Positions 42,014 to 53,269 of a stretch of DNA of 64,000 nucleotides are shown piece after piece. The DNA is from Pyropia yezoensis (lineage: Eukaryota > Rhodophyta > Bangiophyceae > Bangiales > Bangiaceae), in NCBI GenBank assembly GCA_009829735.1, contig CM020620.1, positions 2,731,447 to 2,795,446 of the forward strand. The letters run 5' to 3'. The notes under the pieces were generated by a model. The model ran no database searches. It had not been told where the DNA came from and was given only the letters and a program-made list of their open reading frames with translations. Positions within the stretch are counted from its first letter, which is position 1, and each line of letters starts with the position of its first letter. Made by a program: the position numbers and the translations under genes.

Positions 42014-44184
42014 CTACAAGTACTTCTGGAGCGCATAGTCGAGCATGGGTGGCGGGCGCCCCCCCCCTCCGTCCCCCCCCGGCGCCAGGGCCCCCCCCTC
42101 CACCGCCGCGGCCAGCCGCAAGAGGAGGGCCTCGGACCAGGGCGGGCCGACCGCCTGGAGGGCGACGGGCACCCCCCCCGCGGCGGTGGCAACCGGAAAC
42201 ACCACCGCCGGCAGGCCCGTCCAGTTGGCCCAAAGCGTGTACCGCATCAGCGTCGAGTCGGCCTCCACGTCCAGGCCGCCCGTCGCGGTGTCGGCGGGCA
42301 CGGCCGGCGGCAGGCACCCGGTCGCGGGCGTCAGAACCACGTCCACGTGCCGGTACGTGGCGGTGGCGGCGGCCATGGCGGCGGTGCGGATGTGCTCGCC
42401 GCGGGCAATGTCGGCAGGCGTGAAGTCAGCGGCCATGGCCATCTTTGCTTGCGCGTCGGGGCCCATCCACCCGGCGGCGCCGGCGGCATAGACGCCGGCG
42501 GCGACCAGCCCCGCGCGGATATCCGACGCAATCTTTGCCGCGTGCGCCACGCGGACGTCGTCAAGGTACGGCACGGTCACGTCCACCACCGCCGCGCCGG
42601 CGGCGGCAAACGCGGCGAGCGCGTCGCGGCAGGGCCCGCCGACACTGGGCTCGCAGTCGTCAAACCAGGGGCGGTAGACGCCCACCCGCAGGCCCGCCAG
42701 GCGCAGCGGCACGCCCAACGACGCCACGTCGGGCGGCGGGGGTGACCAGCCGGGGGCGGCGAGCGGCTCCCCCGGCGCGCCCGCCAGCAAGACGGCCGCC
42801 GCGGCTGCCGCGTCGGCGGCGGTCCCCCCAATGACCCCCACATGCGTGACGGCCCCGTCCGCGCCGGGGACGCCCAGCGAGAGCCCCGCCACCGACACCG
42901 CCGCGAACGTCGCCTTGAGGCCCACCGCCCCCACCGCCGCGGCCGGGATGCGGACGCTCCCTCCCCCGTCGACGGCCAGCGCAAACGGCACAATGCCCGC
43001 CGCAACGGCGGCGGCAGACCCCCCCGAGGAGCCTCCCGCCACGTGCGCCGGCGCGGCGGGGTTGACCACCTGCCCGTGGTGCGCCGACACGGACCGGACG
43101 CCGACGCCCAGCTCGTCCATCTGCGTCTTGGCAATGGGGATGGCACCCGCGGCGGCCAGCGCCGCCACCGCCGCCGCCGCGGCGGTCGGCTGTGGGGTGT
43201 CGGCGGCGAGCGGCGACGCCGGGTGGATGTAAAAGCCCGCGCCGGCGGTGGTGGGGAAGCCCAGCACGTGCAGGTGATCCTTGACCCCAAACGGCACGCC
43301 GTCGAGGACCGACCGCGGCGTGCCCGCCGCGTGGCGGGCAGTCGACGCGGCGGCGGCGGCGAGCGCGGCCGCCTCCCCCGCGGGGGGGGGGGCAGCACCG
43401 CCACCAGCGGCGGGGTGGGCGGGGGGGGGGACCGCGCCGCCGCCGCCGCCGCGTAGGCGGCGCGGACGACGGCGGTTGGGGTGGTGGTGCCGCTGCGGTA
43501 GGCGGCGGCCAGCTCCGCCACCCCCACCGGCAGGCCCCCAGTCCGAAGCGCCCCTCTGGGGGGGGAGGGGGGGGGCGGCGGCCCGCCGCCGTCACCGGGC
43601 AGGCCCCCCGCCGGTGACGCCGCTGGGGACGACGCCGTCGCCGCCGCCGCCGCGGCCGCCGACACCACGACAGCCTCCAGCAACGGCGCCACGCCCGCAT
43701 CCACCGCCGCCAGGGACGGCGCAAAAGACACGCCGTCCACACAGGCAGCGTCGCCGCCGCCGCCGCCGTCATCGCCGCCGCCCGCAGCCACCCCCCCCCG
43801 ACGCGGCCGCGGACGACGCCCGTCAGCGGGCGGCGGGTGCAGCGGCTGCGGCGTGCGTGGCAGGTGGTCGTACGCGCCATTGGCGCGGAGGCCCATAAAG
43901 CCAGACTGCGTCAGCAGGCGCGCCCGGATGGGGGCACCCAGCCGGGAGTCGGTCAGCCACGCAAACGCGCGGAAGAGGGCGCCAGACAGGCGCGGGGCGA
44001 CGAGGGAGCGCAGCCGGTAGCCGCCGTCGGGGGGGAGGTCCAACGCCCGGGGGGTGTCGGCGTCGCCCGCGGCGGCCATGTCGGTGGTGGGGGGGGGGGA
44101 GGCTTCCTCAGCGGCGACTGCCGCGCCGTCGTTGACGAGCGCGGTTGCCGCGAGGGGCGGAGTGGCGGCGGGGGAGGAGGCCAT
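42014..44184 (-). CDS. FAAH: Fatty acid amide hydrolase-like amidase, one frame break
   Basis: Amidase-signature enzymes of this type hydrolyse N-acylethanolamines and other fatty acid amides. The gene is intronless, about 723 codons. Seen: an N-terminal segment like plant FAAH (APRLSGALFRAFAWL, LGAPIRARLL), then DGVPFGVKDHLHV (catalytic Lys), MDELGVGV, AGGSSGGSAAAVAAG (bridging Ser) and DGGGSVRIPAAAVG (nucleophile Ser), and VVLTPATGCLPPAVP in the C-terminal part. The frame is broken at a G11 run (43382-43392; C on the coding strand): the 5' part (44184 to about 43393) and 3' part (about 43380-42014) are in different frames, and one added base would join them. Both sides keep conserved residues, so a length error in the run is as likely as a real mutation. 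Al/Gly loops are longer than in the Arabidopsis enzyme. Confidence 0.85.
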
Positions 44185-44316
44185 CGGGTGTTCGGGCCGT
44201 GGGCGTTAGGTGGGGTGGGGGGGGGGGGGGGGCGGAGGCAAGAAGCGGGCGGTGATGTCGTGTCGTGGGGGGGAAGAAAAGAGGGGCCCCTCGGGCGGAG
44301 AAGAACCGGGGCGATG

Positions 44317-44398
44317 GGGGGCGGTGGTCGGACAGGGGGGAGAGGGGGAGCGGGGGGCGGTGGTCGGACAGGGGGGAGAGGGGGAGCGGGGGGCGGTC
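44317..44398. repeat. 36-bp tandem repeat, 2.3 copies
   Basis: The unit contains GGCGGTGGTCGGACAGGGG and is followed by an AGAGGGGGAGC stretch. The two full copies are identical as far as I can see. Confidence 0.75.
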
Positions 44399-44511
44399 CC
44401 TGACCAGAAGGATTGATATGCGGGGGGGGAGAGTTGGACGCAAGCGTTGCGAGACCTATGCCCACCCGGTGTGGGGCTAAGTGTCCCCGGTATGTCCCTT
44501 TGTGCGTGGCA

Positions 44512-44587
44512 TCGCCCTTCGTGGGTGGCCTCGCCCTTTGTGGGTGGCCTCGCCCTTTGTGGGTGGCCTCGCCCATTGTGCGTTGCG
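44512..44587. repeat. 19-bp tandem repeat, four copies
   Basis: The unit is TCGCCCTTTGTGGGTGGCC at 44512, 44531, 44550 and 44569; the middle two are identical and the last one degenerate. A further decayed unit precedes it at about 44494. Confidence 0.85.
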
Positions 44588-45321
44588 ATACCAGCCAGCG
44601 GGGATTGGCACAGCGAGCTGTGCGCTGGCCAAATCAACGAGTTCACGAGGTCGGTCGGTGTGGGGGTCGGCCCGTGCCCCCTGGCCACTGAGGGGGCGCC
44701 CCCGCGCGCTGCCCTCTGTGGCGGCGTTACCGTCCGCTCCCCCCCCCTGCCCTCCCTCGCTCACGCGGGAGTTGCCACCTTTAGACCAAGCCATGGTCGG
44801 TGCGCCAGCAACACCACCCACCGCCACCACGGTGCGGGCACAGGTGTGACGCGTTGGGGAGGGCAGGTGCGGGGGAGGAGGGACCTTTGGGGGGGGGGTG
44901 GTGGTGCCCAGAGGCGGGGGGCGCTGTGGTGGTCAGGCTGCCACTTTCGACCCACCGCGCCCAGACGGGCGGGGCGGGGCGGGGCGGGGACGCAAAAAAC
45001 ACTGTGGGTGGGCAGAGACAGTCACAAAGTTCCAGTGTGCGGGGCAGAACAACTGTGTGTGGGCGGGCGGGGGCACAGGCAGTCACAAGCGGGCGGCTCC
45101 GGGGGGGTGGGGTGTGCAAGACTAGCCCACTAGCGCAGGTCGACGGAGCGGCGCGTCTAACGCGTATCAAGAGGGTGGGGGGGGAGGGTGGCTACCGGGG
45201 GTGACCCCTGGCGCGCAATCCACCCGTCCCCGCCAGTCGCCCCCCCCTACACCACCCCCCCCCCCCGCGCTCCTCTCCCCCCTTCACCCATCCCCCCTTC
45301 CCTCCTCCCCACTACCTCTTT

Positions 45322-46719
45322 TCAGCAAAAAGATGACAGGCAGCAGCTGCTGGTGCTCCGCCGGCGCGTTGACTGCGCAATCCGCAGGTACCGGAACGTC
45401 AAGTCAAAGTACCCGACGCAAAAGGACGGGCAACAGCACTGGCTCCGCGACGTGCAGCCGTAGCGCCACGAGCCCGCGTCGCACGCCGCGGCGCGCGCGC
45501 CGCAGGTGCCCCGCCCCGACACGGCGCGCAGGGCGCCGCTGCCGCTGCCGGGTGCGCGGCCGTCGGGCGTCGCGACGGGCGGGGGCACCCCGCCGCCGCG
45601 GCCAGCGTTGTGGCCGCGGCCGACCGCGCGGGGCGCCATCCGCTGCGCCTCGACAAACCGCTCGGTCATTTGGGCGGCCGAGACGGAGGAGAAGGCGGCG
45701 GCGACGAGCTCGCCCATGTAATCAAACTCTGCCTGGTCACGGAAGCAGTGGTAGCCGCCCACCTTGGTCGTCAGGTCCTTGATCGACTTGATAAACGAAT
45801 CGCGACGGGACGACGGCATGTTGTACTCCTTGAGCGCCTCCTCATTCGCTTGCACATAGTGCTTCCACTCGTCATGGAGGAGGCACACCTCTGACGTCGC
45901 CACTACCGCTGCCACGGGGCCGCTTGTCGCAGGCAAGCCGGCCGACGGACTGTCGTTGTCGCTGTCGCTGTCGCTGTCGCTTCCGCTCCCGTCATCACCA
46001 CCATTGTCATTGGCAGGAGGTGATGGGTAGGGGTATGGCGTCGCCGCAGACGGACTTGCCGGCGTCGACGGGGGTCGCGCCGCCGCCGCAGGCGTCGGCT
46101 GCGCCTGCGCCGGTGTCGCCGGCACGGGCGCCGCCTGCGGCTGCCTTACCGGCACGGTTGCCGGCTGCACCGGCGCCGGCGCCGGCTGCACCGGCGCCGG
46201 CGCCGGCGCCGGCGACGGCTGCGTCAGCGTCCCGGGCACCTGGCTAGGGCTTGCGAGGCTGGCGTAGTTATCCACCGGCTGGGGCGCTTGCGGTGGAACC
46301 GCGTTCGGCCCCCCTCCGGCTCCCGTCAATCGGGTGTCAACATGGTGGCGCACCGCCGCCAGTCGCAGCTGAGGTGGCTCTGAGCACCCCCGGCTGGCCT
46401 GCACGTGGCGGCAGTAGACCCGGCGGACCCGCTCCACCATCCCCACGGCGTCATTGCCCTGCTCCTCCTGCGGCAAGGAGCGCGATGACAGGCTCACAGT
46501 CGCTGTAGGCCCCGAGCCAGCGGGCACTTCCCCCAACAGCGTCGGCAGCTGCGAGGTCGCCGTCAATGCTCCCGACACCGCAGACGCGGTGGAGGCGGCG
46601 GCCAGAGAAGCGACAAGGACGCCCATCGCCGGGCCGCAACGCCAGCGCCGCTGAGGGGATGCCGGCCGGCCACCACCGCACCCGACTGGCGCCATGAGCG
46701 GGCGCCGAGAAGATGACAT
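45322..46719 (-). CDS. Orphan secreted Pro/Ala-rich protein
   Basis: The frame runs 465 residues from an ATG at 46719; a second ATG at 46626 starts MGVLVASLAAASTASAVSGA, a good signal peptide, and may be the real start. The protein then has a Cys-containing segment (VYCRHVQASRGCSEPP), a long Pro/Ala/Gln linker (APAPVQP repeats) and an acidic Ser-Asp run (GSDSDSDSDND). A folded domain follows (VCLLHDEWKHYVQANEEALK, then DLTTKVGGYHCFRDQAEFDY), and a Cys-rich C-terminus (CCCPSFC). The last 60 residues could be intron read-through. No family is recognised. The layout (signal peptide, linker, domain) would fit a wall or extracellular matrix protein. Confidence 0.5.
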   Translation of the reverse strand: MSSSRRPLMAPVGCGGGRPASPQRRWRCGPAMGVLVASLAAASTASAVSGALTATSQLPTLLGEVPAGSGPTATVSLSSRSLPQEEQGNDAVGMVERVRRVYCRHVQASRGCSEPPQLRLAAVRHHVDTRLTGAGGGPNAVPPQAPQPVDNYASLASPSQVPGTLTQPSPAPAPAPVQPAPAPVQPATVPVRQPQAAPVPATPAQAQPTPAAAARPPSTPASPSAATPYPYPSPPANDNGGDDGSGSDSDSDSDNDSPSAGLPATSGPVAAVVATSEVCLLHDEWKHYVQANEEALKEYNMPSSRRDSFIKSIKDLTTKVGGYHCFRDQAEFDYMGELVAAAFSSVSAAQMTERFVEAQRMAPRAVGRGHNAGRGGGVPPPVATPDGRAPGSGSGALRAVSGRGTCGARAAACDAGSWRYGCTSRSQCCCPSFCVGYFDLTFRYLRIAQSTRRRSTSSCCLSSFC

Positions 46720-47683
46720 GCGGGGAGGGCAAATGGGGTTGGGCAGGGAGACGGCAGGAGGAAGAGGGGAGCGTGGGGGTGATGACCAGCGCAATACGGG
46801 GAAATGCGCCTCCCTGACGGGGATGTTGGGGTGGGTAGTAGTGAGATCGACGGACGCGCAGCTGCCCACCGACCGGATCGGGGCGACGGTAGAGAACGCG
46901 TCGACGGTGGGAGCGATGGTAGATGAGCGCCGTTGGCGGCGGTCGCCGGAACCCCGTAGTCAACGCACGCGTGCCTCCTCCTCCACCTGCACTCCCCCCC
47001 CCCTTCGACGCAGGCCGACTGTTCATGGCCGGCCGTGGGGTATATACACCAGGCGGGCCCGTCCATCGGCTGCTGCGCACACAGTGGCTACCCTGTCCAC
47101 CCCCCCCCCCCCCCGCCCCGCTCCCCTCTACCTCCCCCTCTCCCCTCCCCACTCCAACCAGTTGATGCACACACTCCGCTAGCGCCACTGCTGCCCACCG
47201 CGGCGGGAAACGGGGAGAGGCCAACCTCGCCCCTCTGGGGCGTGCGCGGGGGGGCGGGCGGCCGGCGGCCGGGGCACGTGGCTCCCCCTGCCCTCCTCCG
47301 CCCCCCATCCCCCCATCCCCCCCTCTGGATGCCGGCACATCCAGGTGCGCACGTACACGCCCAGGTGCGCACGGACACGCCCGATGGGGCAGAGTAAAAG
47401 GAGCAAGTGGGGGGTGCAAAACGGGGGCAGGGGGTCTTAACAGAGGGGGGGGAAGCTGCCGCTGCTGGGCTACGCGGCCATAGATCAGGGGGCTCTCCGG
47501 CGGTGGCGACAGGGAAGGGAGCCCGCCGATGGGCGGGCCCCCGCCGATGGGCGGGCTCCCGCGGGCGGGCGGGCTCCCCTGTGGGCGCGCTTCCAGCCGC
47601 GGCCGCGACAGGGCGGGCGGGCGCGCGCGCACCCAACCGCGGAAGCGGCGGCAACGGCAGCGGCAGCGGCGGCAGCGGCGGCA

Positions 47684-47714
<31 letters not shown>

Positions 47715-49618
47715 TGCGCCCCCCGTGCACAGACCCCCTGGCCGTTGAGCCGGGCCGCCGGCCAACGCGGCAGCAGCGGCGGCGGTGCTATAGGCGGCGG
47801 CGGCGGCGGCCCGGCGCCGTCGCCGCGTAGCGTGCAAACAACGGCCGCCGCGCCAGCCGCCGCGGATGCCATCGCGGGCGCTCTCCGGCGACCGCTTGCG
47901 GCCACGGCGGGGCGGGCGCGGCAGGAAGGAGCGACAGCCGGCTGGCCGGCTGGCTCCCACCCACCTTTCCCCCCCGCCCCCCCCCCCTGGTCCGAGAGGC
48001 CAGTATTGACCGCGGCGGCCGCGGCGGGGCTGCTGCGGGGGCGGCGGGGCGGGAAACGGAAACAGCGTCAGCGGCGGCGTCAGCGGCAGCATCTGCGATA
48101 GCGGCAGCGCCGGCGCCGACACGGGCCTTTCCCTGCCACGCCGCGGCGGGTGGGGCAGTGGGAAGCGGCCGCCCCGATAGTCACCGATGGCGGGGGGGGG
48201 GGTAGGCCCCCCCCTTTCCCTCCCCACAAGGGGAGGAGGGGGAGGAGGTGAGAGGGTGAGAGTCCCCCGTATAGCCCGTGCCCGCCGGCCGCCTCATCCC
48301 CCCCCCCCCGATGATCAGTGCAACGGCGCCGAGGCGGACACACTGGCTGGTTGGCTGGCTGCCGCGATGGCGCTCCTCCTTCCCACCCCCCCCCCCCCCC
48401 CCCTGCTCCTTCCTCACCCTCCCTCTCCGCTTCCTCCCAGGCGCCGCCCCTGCCTTGCCCCTTGACGACCACACGAGGAGCTGGGGGTGCCGACAGCCAC
48501 GCGTGCGGGGCCCATGGTGACCACGTCGCTGGCAGCCGCGGCAGAGGCGTGGCTCATGGAACGCCGCACACGGTTGGGCAGCCCCAGAAGGCGGGCGAGC
48601 AGACAGGCGGCTAGCGACGCTGGCGCCGCCTTTGCGGCGGGGGGCGGGCGGGCGAGCGGGCGGACGGCGCGAGAGTGCCCGCCCCCGCCGTGGCCCGACG
48701 CAATCCGTGGGCGTTGCGGGGGCGCGTCGTGGGCCGTGGCAGGCGCCACGGCTCGGGAGGGGGCACCACGCACCGCGACGCGGCGTGGCGCGGGCATCTT
48801 GGTCCTGCGACGCCTAGCAGGGGGGGGGGAGGGGTGCGATGGGGGGGGGGGGGGGGGGGGGGGGGAAAGTCAAGACGTTTGAGGGGGCTCCCTTCGAGAA
48901 GAACGCGAGCGCGCTCGCCACAGCCACCGCAAGGACGAGGTGAAGCGTGCGTCAAGCGCAGCGCGCCGCCTCTTGCCGGCCGCCACCGCTGCCTGCAAGC
49001 GGCCGTCAAACCAAAGGGGATGTGTGGTTTTCCCATCGTGACAGGCAGTGGAAAAGCGCACCAGCCCCCCCTGCGCACGCCTGCCGGCGGTGCTGGAGCT
49101 CCCACTGCAGCTGGCACTGCCGCCCGCCGGCACACTCACTCGCAAGGCTATCCCATCGCGAGCGCGTGTGTGGCCCGACCTCACCGGCATACCCTTCGCT
49201 CCCCTCTCTCGCGCACCACCCTCCTGCGCCGCCTCTTGCGGGGCGAGTGTCGAACTGCCGCCCGTGGGGGTGTGCGGTGGCGCTCTGCTGGCAGTGGGCC
49301 GGCTGTCGCTGGCAGAGAGTTCTCGGTCCCCGCTCCGCCCCCGTTTCTCGTCTCAGGTGGGCGCCAAGAGAGTCCAGCGTGGCGGTGAACAGTGCGGAAG
49401 GCGGCCAGCGACAGACTGTGCGCTTGGTGCCGATTTGTCTGTGCTCATGGCGGCTTCACACTGACACTGGAACATAATTATAGCCTGAAAGCGCGTTTGC
49501 GAAAACACCCTGGCCTTTTCATCATCTGGGCCTCACTGGGAGGCTACTTCAGGAGCATGCTGTACAGTCTTTCTCCATTGCTGTGACATCCTTTCTTGGG
49601 CACGGTGTCTAGTAACCA
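46720..49618. other. Long GC-rich, simple-sequence region
   Basis: Long frames exist on both strands (for example 47088-48227 minus, 48947-49477 plus), but they are Pro/Arg/Gly-rich and overlap. GGC-type triplet repeats lie at 47640-47715, C runs at 47099-47114 and 48389-48402, and a G25 run at 48841-48865. I cannot support a gene. Confidence 0.4.
48841..48865. repeat. G25 homopolymer
   Basis: It is 25 G in a row, preceded by GCGAT and followed by AAAGTC. G-quadruplex formation is likely. Confidence 0.9.
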
Positions 49619-49850
49619 ATGCAGGTCGACCGTCCTCTACGGTGCGATCAACGCATGTGTCAGCATTCGATCGTTGTCACCGACCAATCAGAGGGCGGAA
49701 TCAAGTTACGATCCTTGGGCTTACGGTCGCCACAAAGGGTGCCCAACGATGGAGAAAGACTGTATCGGGTTCGATGGGTGCGCTGCAGCTGTGACAAGAT
49801 ATGCATGCTCCTTGTGCGATGCTGGCGGCTCGCCGGCACCACCGTTAAGA

Positions 49851-49886
<36 letters not shown>

Positions 49887-51181
49887 ACACGCCCACGTCC
49901 ACATTCACTCTCCCAGCCGCCATCGACGGCGGCCGCGGCGGCAGTGGCGCGACGGCGGCGGCGGCCGGCGCTGCTGGGCGCGTGCGCGACGAAGACACCC
50001 CAGCCGCCACCCCCGCCGGGACTGGTCGACGAGTGGGCGACGCCAGCCTCCCCTTGACGGACGCGGAGTCAGGCCGCCCACACGCACATATGCCACCACC
50101 ATCACCGCCACCCCCGCCACCGCCGCCGGCGTGGGGCGGCGCCGGCGTGGCTCAGCAGCCCGCGGCAACGGCCGCCGCAGTCCGCCGTGCGCTGCACATG
50201 CGCGCAGTGCGGCTAGGCGCCGGCCCATACACCGGCGCGCGGGGGGCCCAGCCAGCCGCCGCGCCGCCGCCGTCGCTGTCGTCGCTGCCGTCGCCGTCGA
50301 CCATTACAGATGGCGCGACCGCGACAGCCGCCGCGGTGGGGGTCGTCACCGTCAACGGGCGTGGCGCCACTGACGCTGCCGCCGCCGTGGCGGGCACCGG
50401 AGAGCCAGGTTCCTTCCCCGGTGGCAGTAACGGCAGCGGCGGCGGTAGCTTGGCCGGCGTGACAGACAGGCCAATGCCTAGCATAAGCATCCGCACGCAG
50501 TAGCCAAAGCCATAGTAGCCGCCCCTCTCCCCCCGCCCAGCCGGCCACGCGCCACACTCGATCGGCGGCTATCCCCCCCCCAGCTCCACCCTCGCCCACC
50601 CCCCCCACCACCCCCTCCAAGCTCCAGGCTATCCCGCCGCGCCACGACAGCACCGCGACCGCCACGCAGCGGCCCGACGCGGACGCGCAGCGGCTGCCAG
50701 ACACCGGCGGCGTGCCGCAGCCCGCACCTACCGCCGCCGCGGAGGGTATCGGTGGCGGCCTGACGGCCGCCGCCGCTGCCGCCCGCAGCCGCCCGCCGCC
50801 CCCGCACGGCCGCCGCCGCCGACGAAGACGACGTCGCTGCGCTGGCCGACCGCGGCCTCGACAGACGGGCGGCCGAGCGTGCCGCGGCGGGCGGGGAGAA
50901 TGCGCGACGACGCCGCGGCTGCCGCGGCCCGCGCCGGCGACCGCGGGGGCGCCGCCGCCGCTGATGATGGGGCCGCCGCCGCGGGGGCGCCGACGCCAAC
51001 GAGCCCCAAACAGCCGGCGGGCGACGGTGCCGCCGCCGCCGCATACAGCGCCGCTTCCGCAGCGCCGGTGGCCGTGTCGGCAGGGAGGGCGGCGGAGGGG
51101 TGCCGAATGGGATTGGAGGTGGGGGCGGTCGTAGCCAGCGGCCGCCGCCGGTGCCTCGCCGCCGAAGCTGCGGTCTGGTGA
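49619..51181 (+). other. Coding-like low-complexity region, frame unclear
   Basis: A + frame is open over 49619-50503; its second half is Ala/Pro/Ser-rich (TPTSTFTLPAAIDGG, then RRVGDASLPLTDAESG, RRALHMRAVRLGAGPY). Protein-like segments continue from 50640 to 51181, but in three frames in turn: QRPDADAQRLPDTGGVPQP, then DEDDVAALADRGLDRRAAER, then PTPTSPKQPAGDG. Either a degraded gene or a gene with several indels could give this. No family is recognised. Minus-strand frames here are Arg/Pro-rich. Confidence 0.25.
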
Positions 51182-53269
51182 GTGGCGGCGGTGACACCAG
51201 TGGAGGTGGGGGGACCGGCAAAATGCGATTGCCCCTCCCCCTGCTCAACAGCACCCCCCCCCCTCCACCAACAACATGAGCAGCTGCCCCTCTGCGCACC
51301 TCCACCGCAAAAAGCAGGGCAATCACTGTATTAAAGCGAGGGGGGCGAGAGTGGGCATCGAATAGAGACAAGCAGCAGAGCGGAAGCCAAAGAGTGGACA
51401 GGGTCGTCAGGCAGGGCACATGATGCATAGCTGACCATCCACTTCCACCCCCCGACCCCCTCATCGAACCCCTCTACTGCCAGGCATCACCGTCGAACGT
51501 ACCAATGAGCCTACGCTAAAACAGGTCCGTCTCATCCCGGGAAAACCCCGACAGAGAAGAACGCACCCACTTCACCCCCGTCAAAGTCTCCCCATCCGCG
51601 GCCGCCTGCCCGTCCGCAACGGGCGCGACGCCTGCCCACCCTAGCAGCGGCACCCACCAACCCCCCCCCAGGTTTTCTTCCAGAGGCCACCCCCCTCTCC
51701 CGTCACTCGGTCAAACGCAGACCCAGCTTTTTGCATTTTTACCGACCGGCCTCACAGTGCCCTCAGAGGGGGGTGCAGGGGACTGCATCCCACTTACCAC
51801 ACATGTACGGGTGGGGCTTCCGACAATCGGGCCCGACGCATGCGGGATCGATGCATCGTGTACGACCCCTCAGACCGATGTTCTTATGCTTTGCTTCCGT
51901 ATGTACCTAGGAGAGAGAAGGGAGAACATCCATACGACACAAAAACTCGTATGTAGGACGCTCGGTGGGGGGTTGGTCTACACATCTGTCGTCGAAGAAA
52001 CGACGCGGAACGTCACGAAGAAGCAGAAACGGCCGGTTCGACGACACGAAAAATACACCTCGGATCGACACAATACAAATCGAATACTCCCGCAACAGGA
52101 CCGAGAGTTAACCGTATTTAAAGGGGGGTCTCTCGGGGTGGAAGATGGTGTGGTTTTTGGAATGTGGTGTAGTACCCTAGACTAAAGTCCAAGGAAATGA
52201 AATAGGCCATGTCCTCGATTGAATGTCCACGTGCCTCTCGGAAGGGACAGGCCCCAAGTCCAGGGCTTGTCCTGTCGACGTGCCCCTCACAACATCGTCA
52301 CAGACAGCCGCATCAGCGGCGCGCCTACCGAGACCGCTCCGCCCGCCGCGGAGGCGCTGAGGCCGCGGGCGCAGAGCGGCAGCGGCGGGCGTACTGGTGA
52401 GGTCGGCGGGGGGAGGTGGGTAGTGGCTGCGGATTTGTTCGGAAGCATCACGAGGGGAGACCGCGGGAGCGTTTGTGGGGATGGAGGTGGGGTGTGGGGG
52501 GTGTGGGAGACGGCCGTGGCTGTGGCTGTCGTTCCGGGGGGGGGGGGGGGGGATGACGGGGGCTGCGGGCGTAGTGAGAGATGCGCGGCGACGGTGGCCA
52601 GCCGGCCTGGTGAAGGCTGTACGTGGAAAACAGAGCACGGTGGGCTGTGGTTCCCGTAGAGGCACCTCCAGCAGCCGCAACCGGAGTGGTGGGGAAGGCG
52701 TCAGTGGGTGGGGATTTTCTTCCGGAAAGCGTGCGTGGGAGGGAAGTGCGTGGGAGGGGAGTGCCTGCGAGGGAACGCATGTTGCGTACGCAATTTCTTT
52801 AGAACGTGTCTCTTATCTCAGAGGTTGCGAGGCCCGCGCTGGGCCAGAGACTGGCAACCAGAGGATGCCTCAGACTGTTAGGAGACCGTCTCCGCATGCC
52901 CACATGCCACCAGCGCTAAGACAGCTGTCCACCGTCGAACGCTACGTTAGATGGTCACAATCGCCGAGTGAGATGTAGTCGGCCTTCCGTGCGACGCGAA
53001 CCGCATCAGCACCGGCACCCACGCGGGCCCTCGTCAACGCCTCCGAAAAGGGGGGAAGCTAGCCCACCCAGTGACCGGATCGGGACCAACCACGAGGCAC
53101 ATACCACGGGTGGCACACAATGCAGGAAAGCACCACGGCGCGCCGGGATGTTACGTACATGAGGTGACATATAAAAGCAAGCCCGCTCTGACCGAGGTTC
53201 CTGGCGGCCCATCCCGGCAGCCGACCCGCGAGAATGCGGAGAGCTTGGGATGGCCGGGCGGACGCCGAG
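51182..53269. other. Intergenic, with a lower-GC island
   Basis: The part at 51720-52200 is clearly less GC-rich than its surroundings and has an open + frame (51757-52185, 142 codons) with no known family. 52200-52700 is GC-rich with overlapping frames. Directly repeated GTGGGAGGG units occur at 52735-52770. No gene supported. Confidence 0.4.

Larger units (their letters stand above)
44185..45321. other. Upstream region of the amidase gene
   Basis: It holds two tandem repeats listed separately, G runs, and no recognisable gene. Open frames at 44447-45204 are shadows of the repeats. Confidence 0.45.

Noticed and set aside
44512..44587. CRISPR-like direct repeats
   Set aside because: Units abut without spacers and the genome is eukaryotic; this is an ordinary tandem repeat.
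46451..47905. 484-codon minus-strand frame
   Set aside because: Pro/Arg-rich, driven by GC-rich repeats and overlapping the start of the better orphan gene.
50478..51464. 328-codon minus-strand frame
   Set aside because: Arg/Pro/Gly-rich with no domain; the opposite strand has more protein-like segments.
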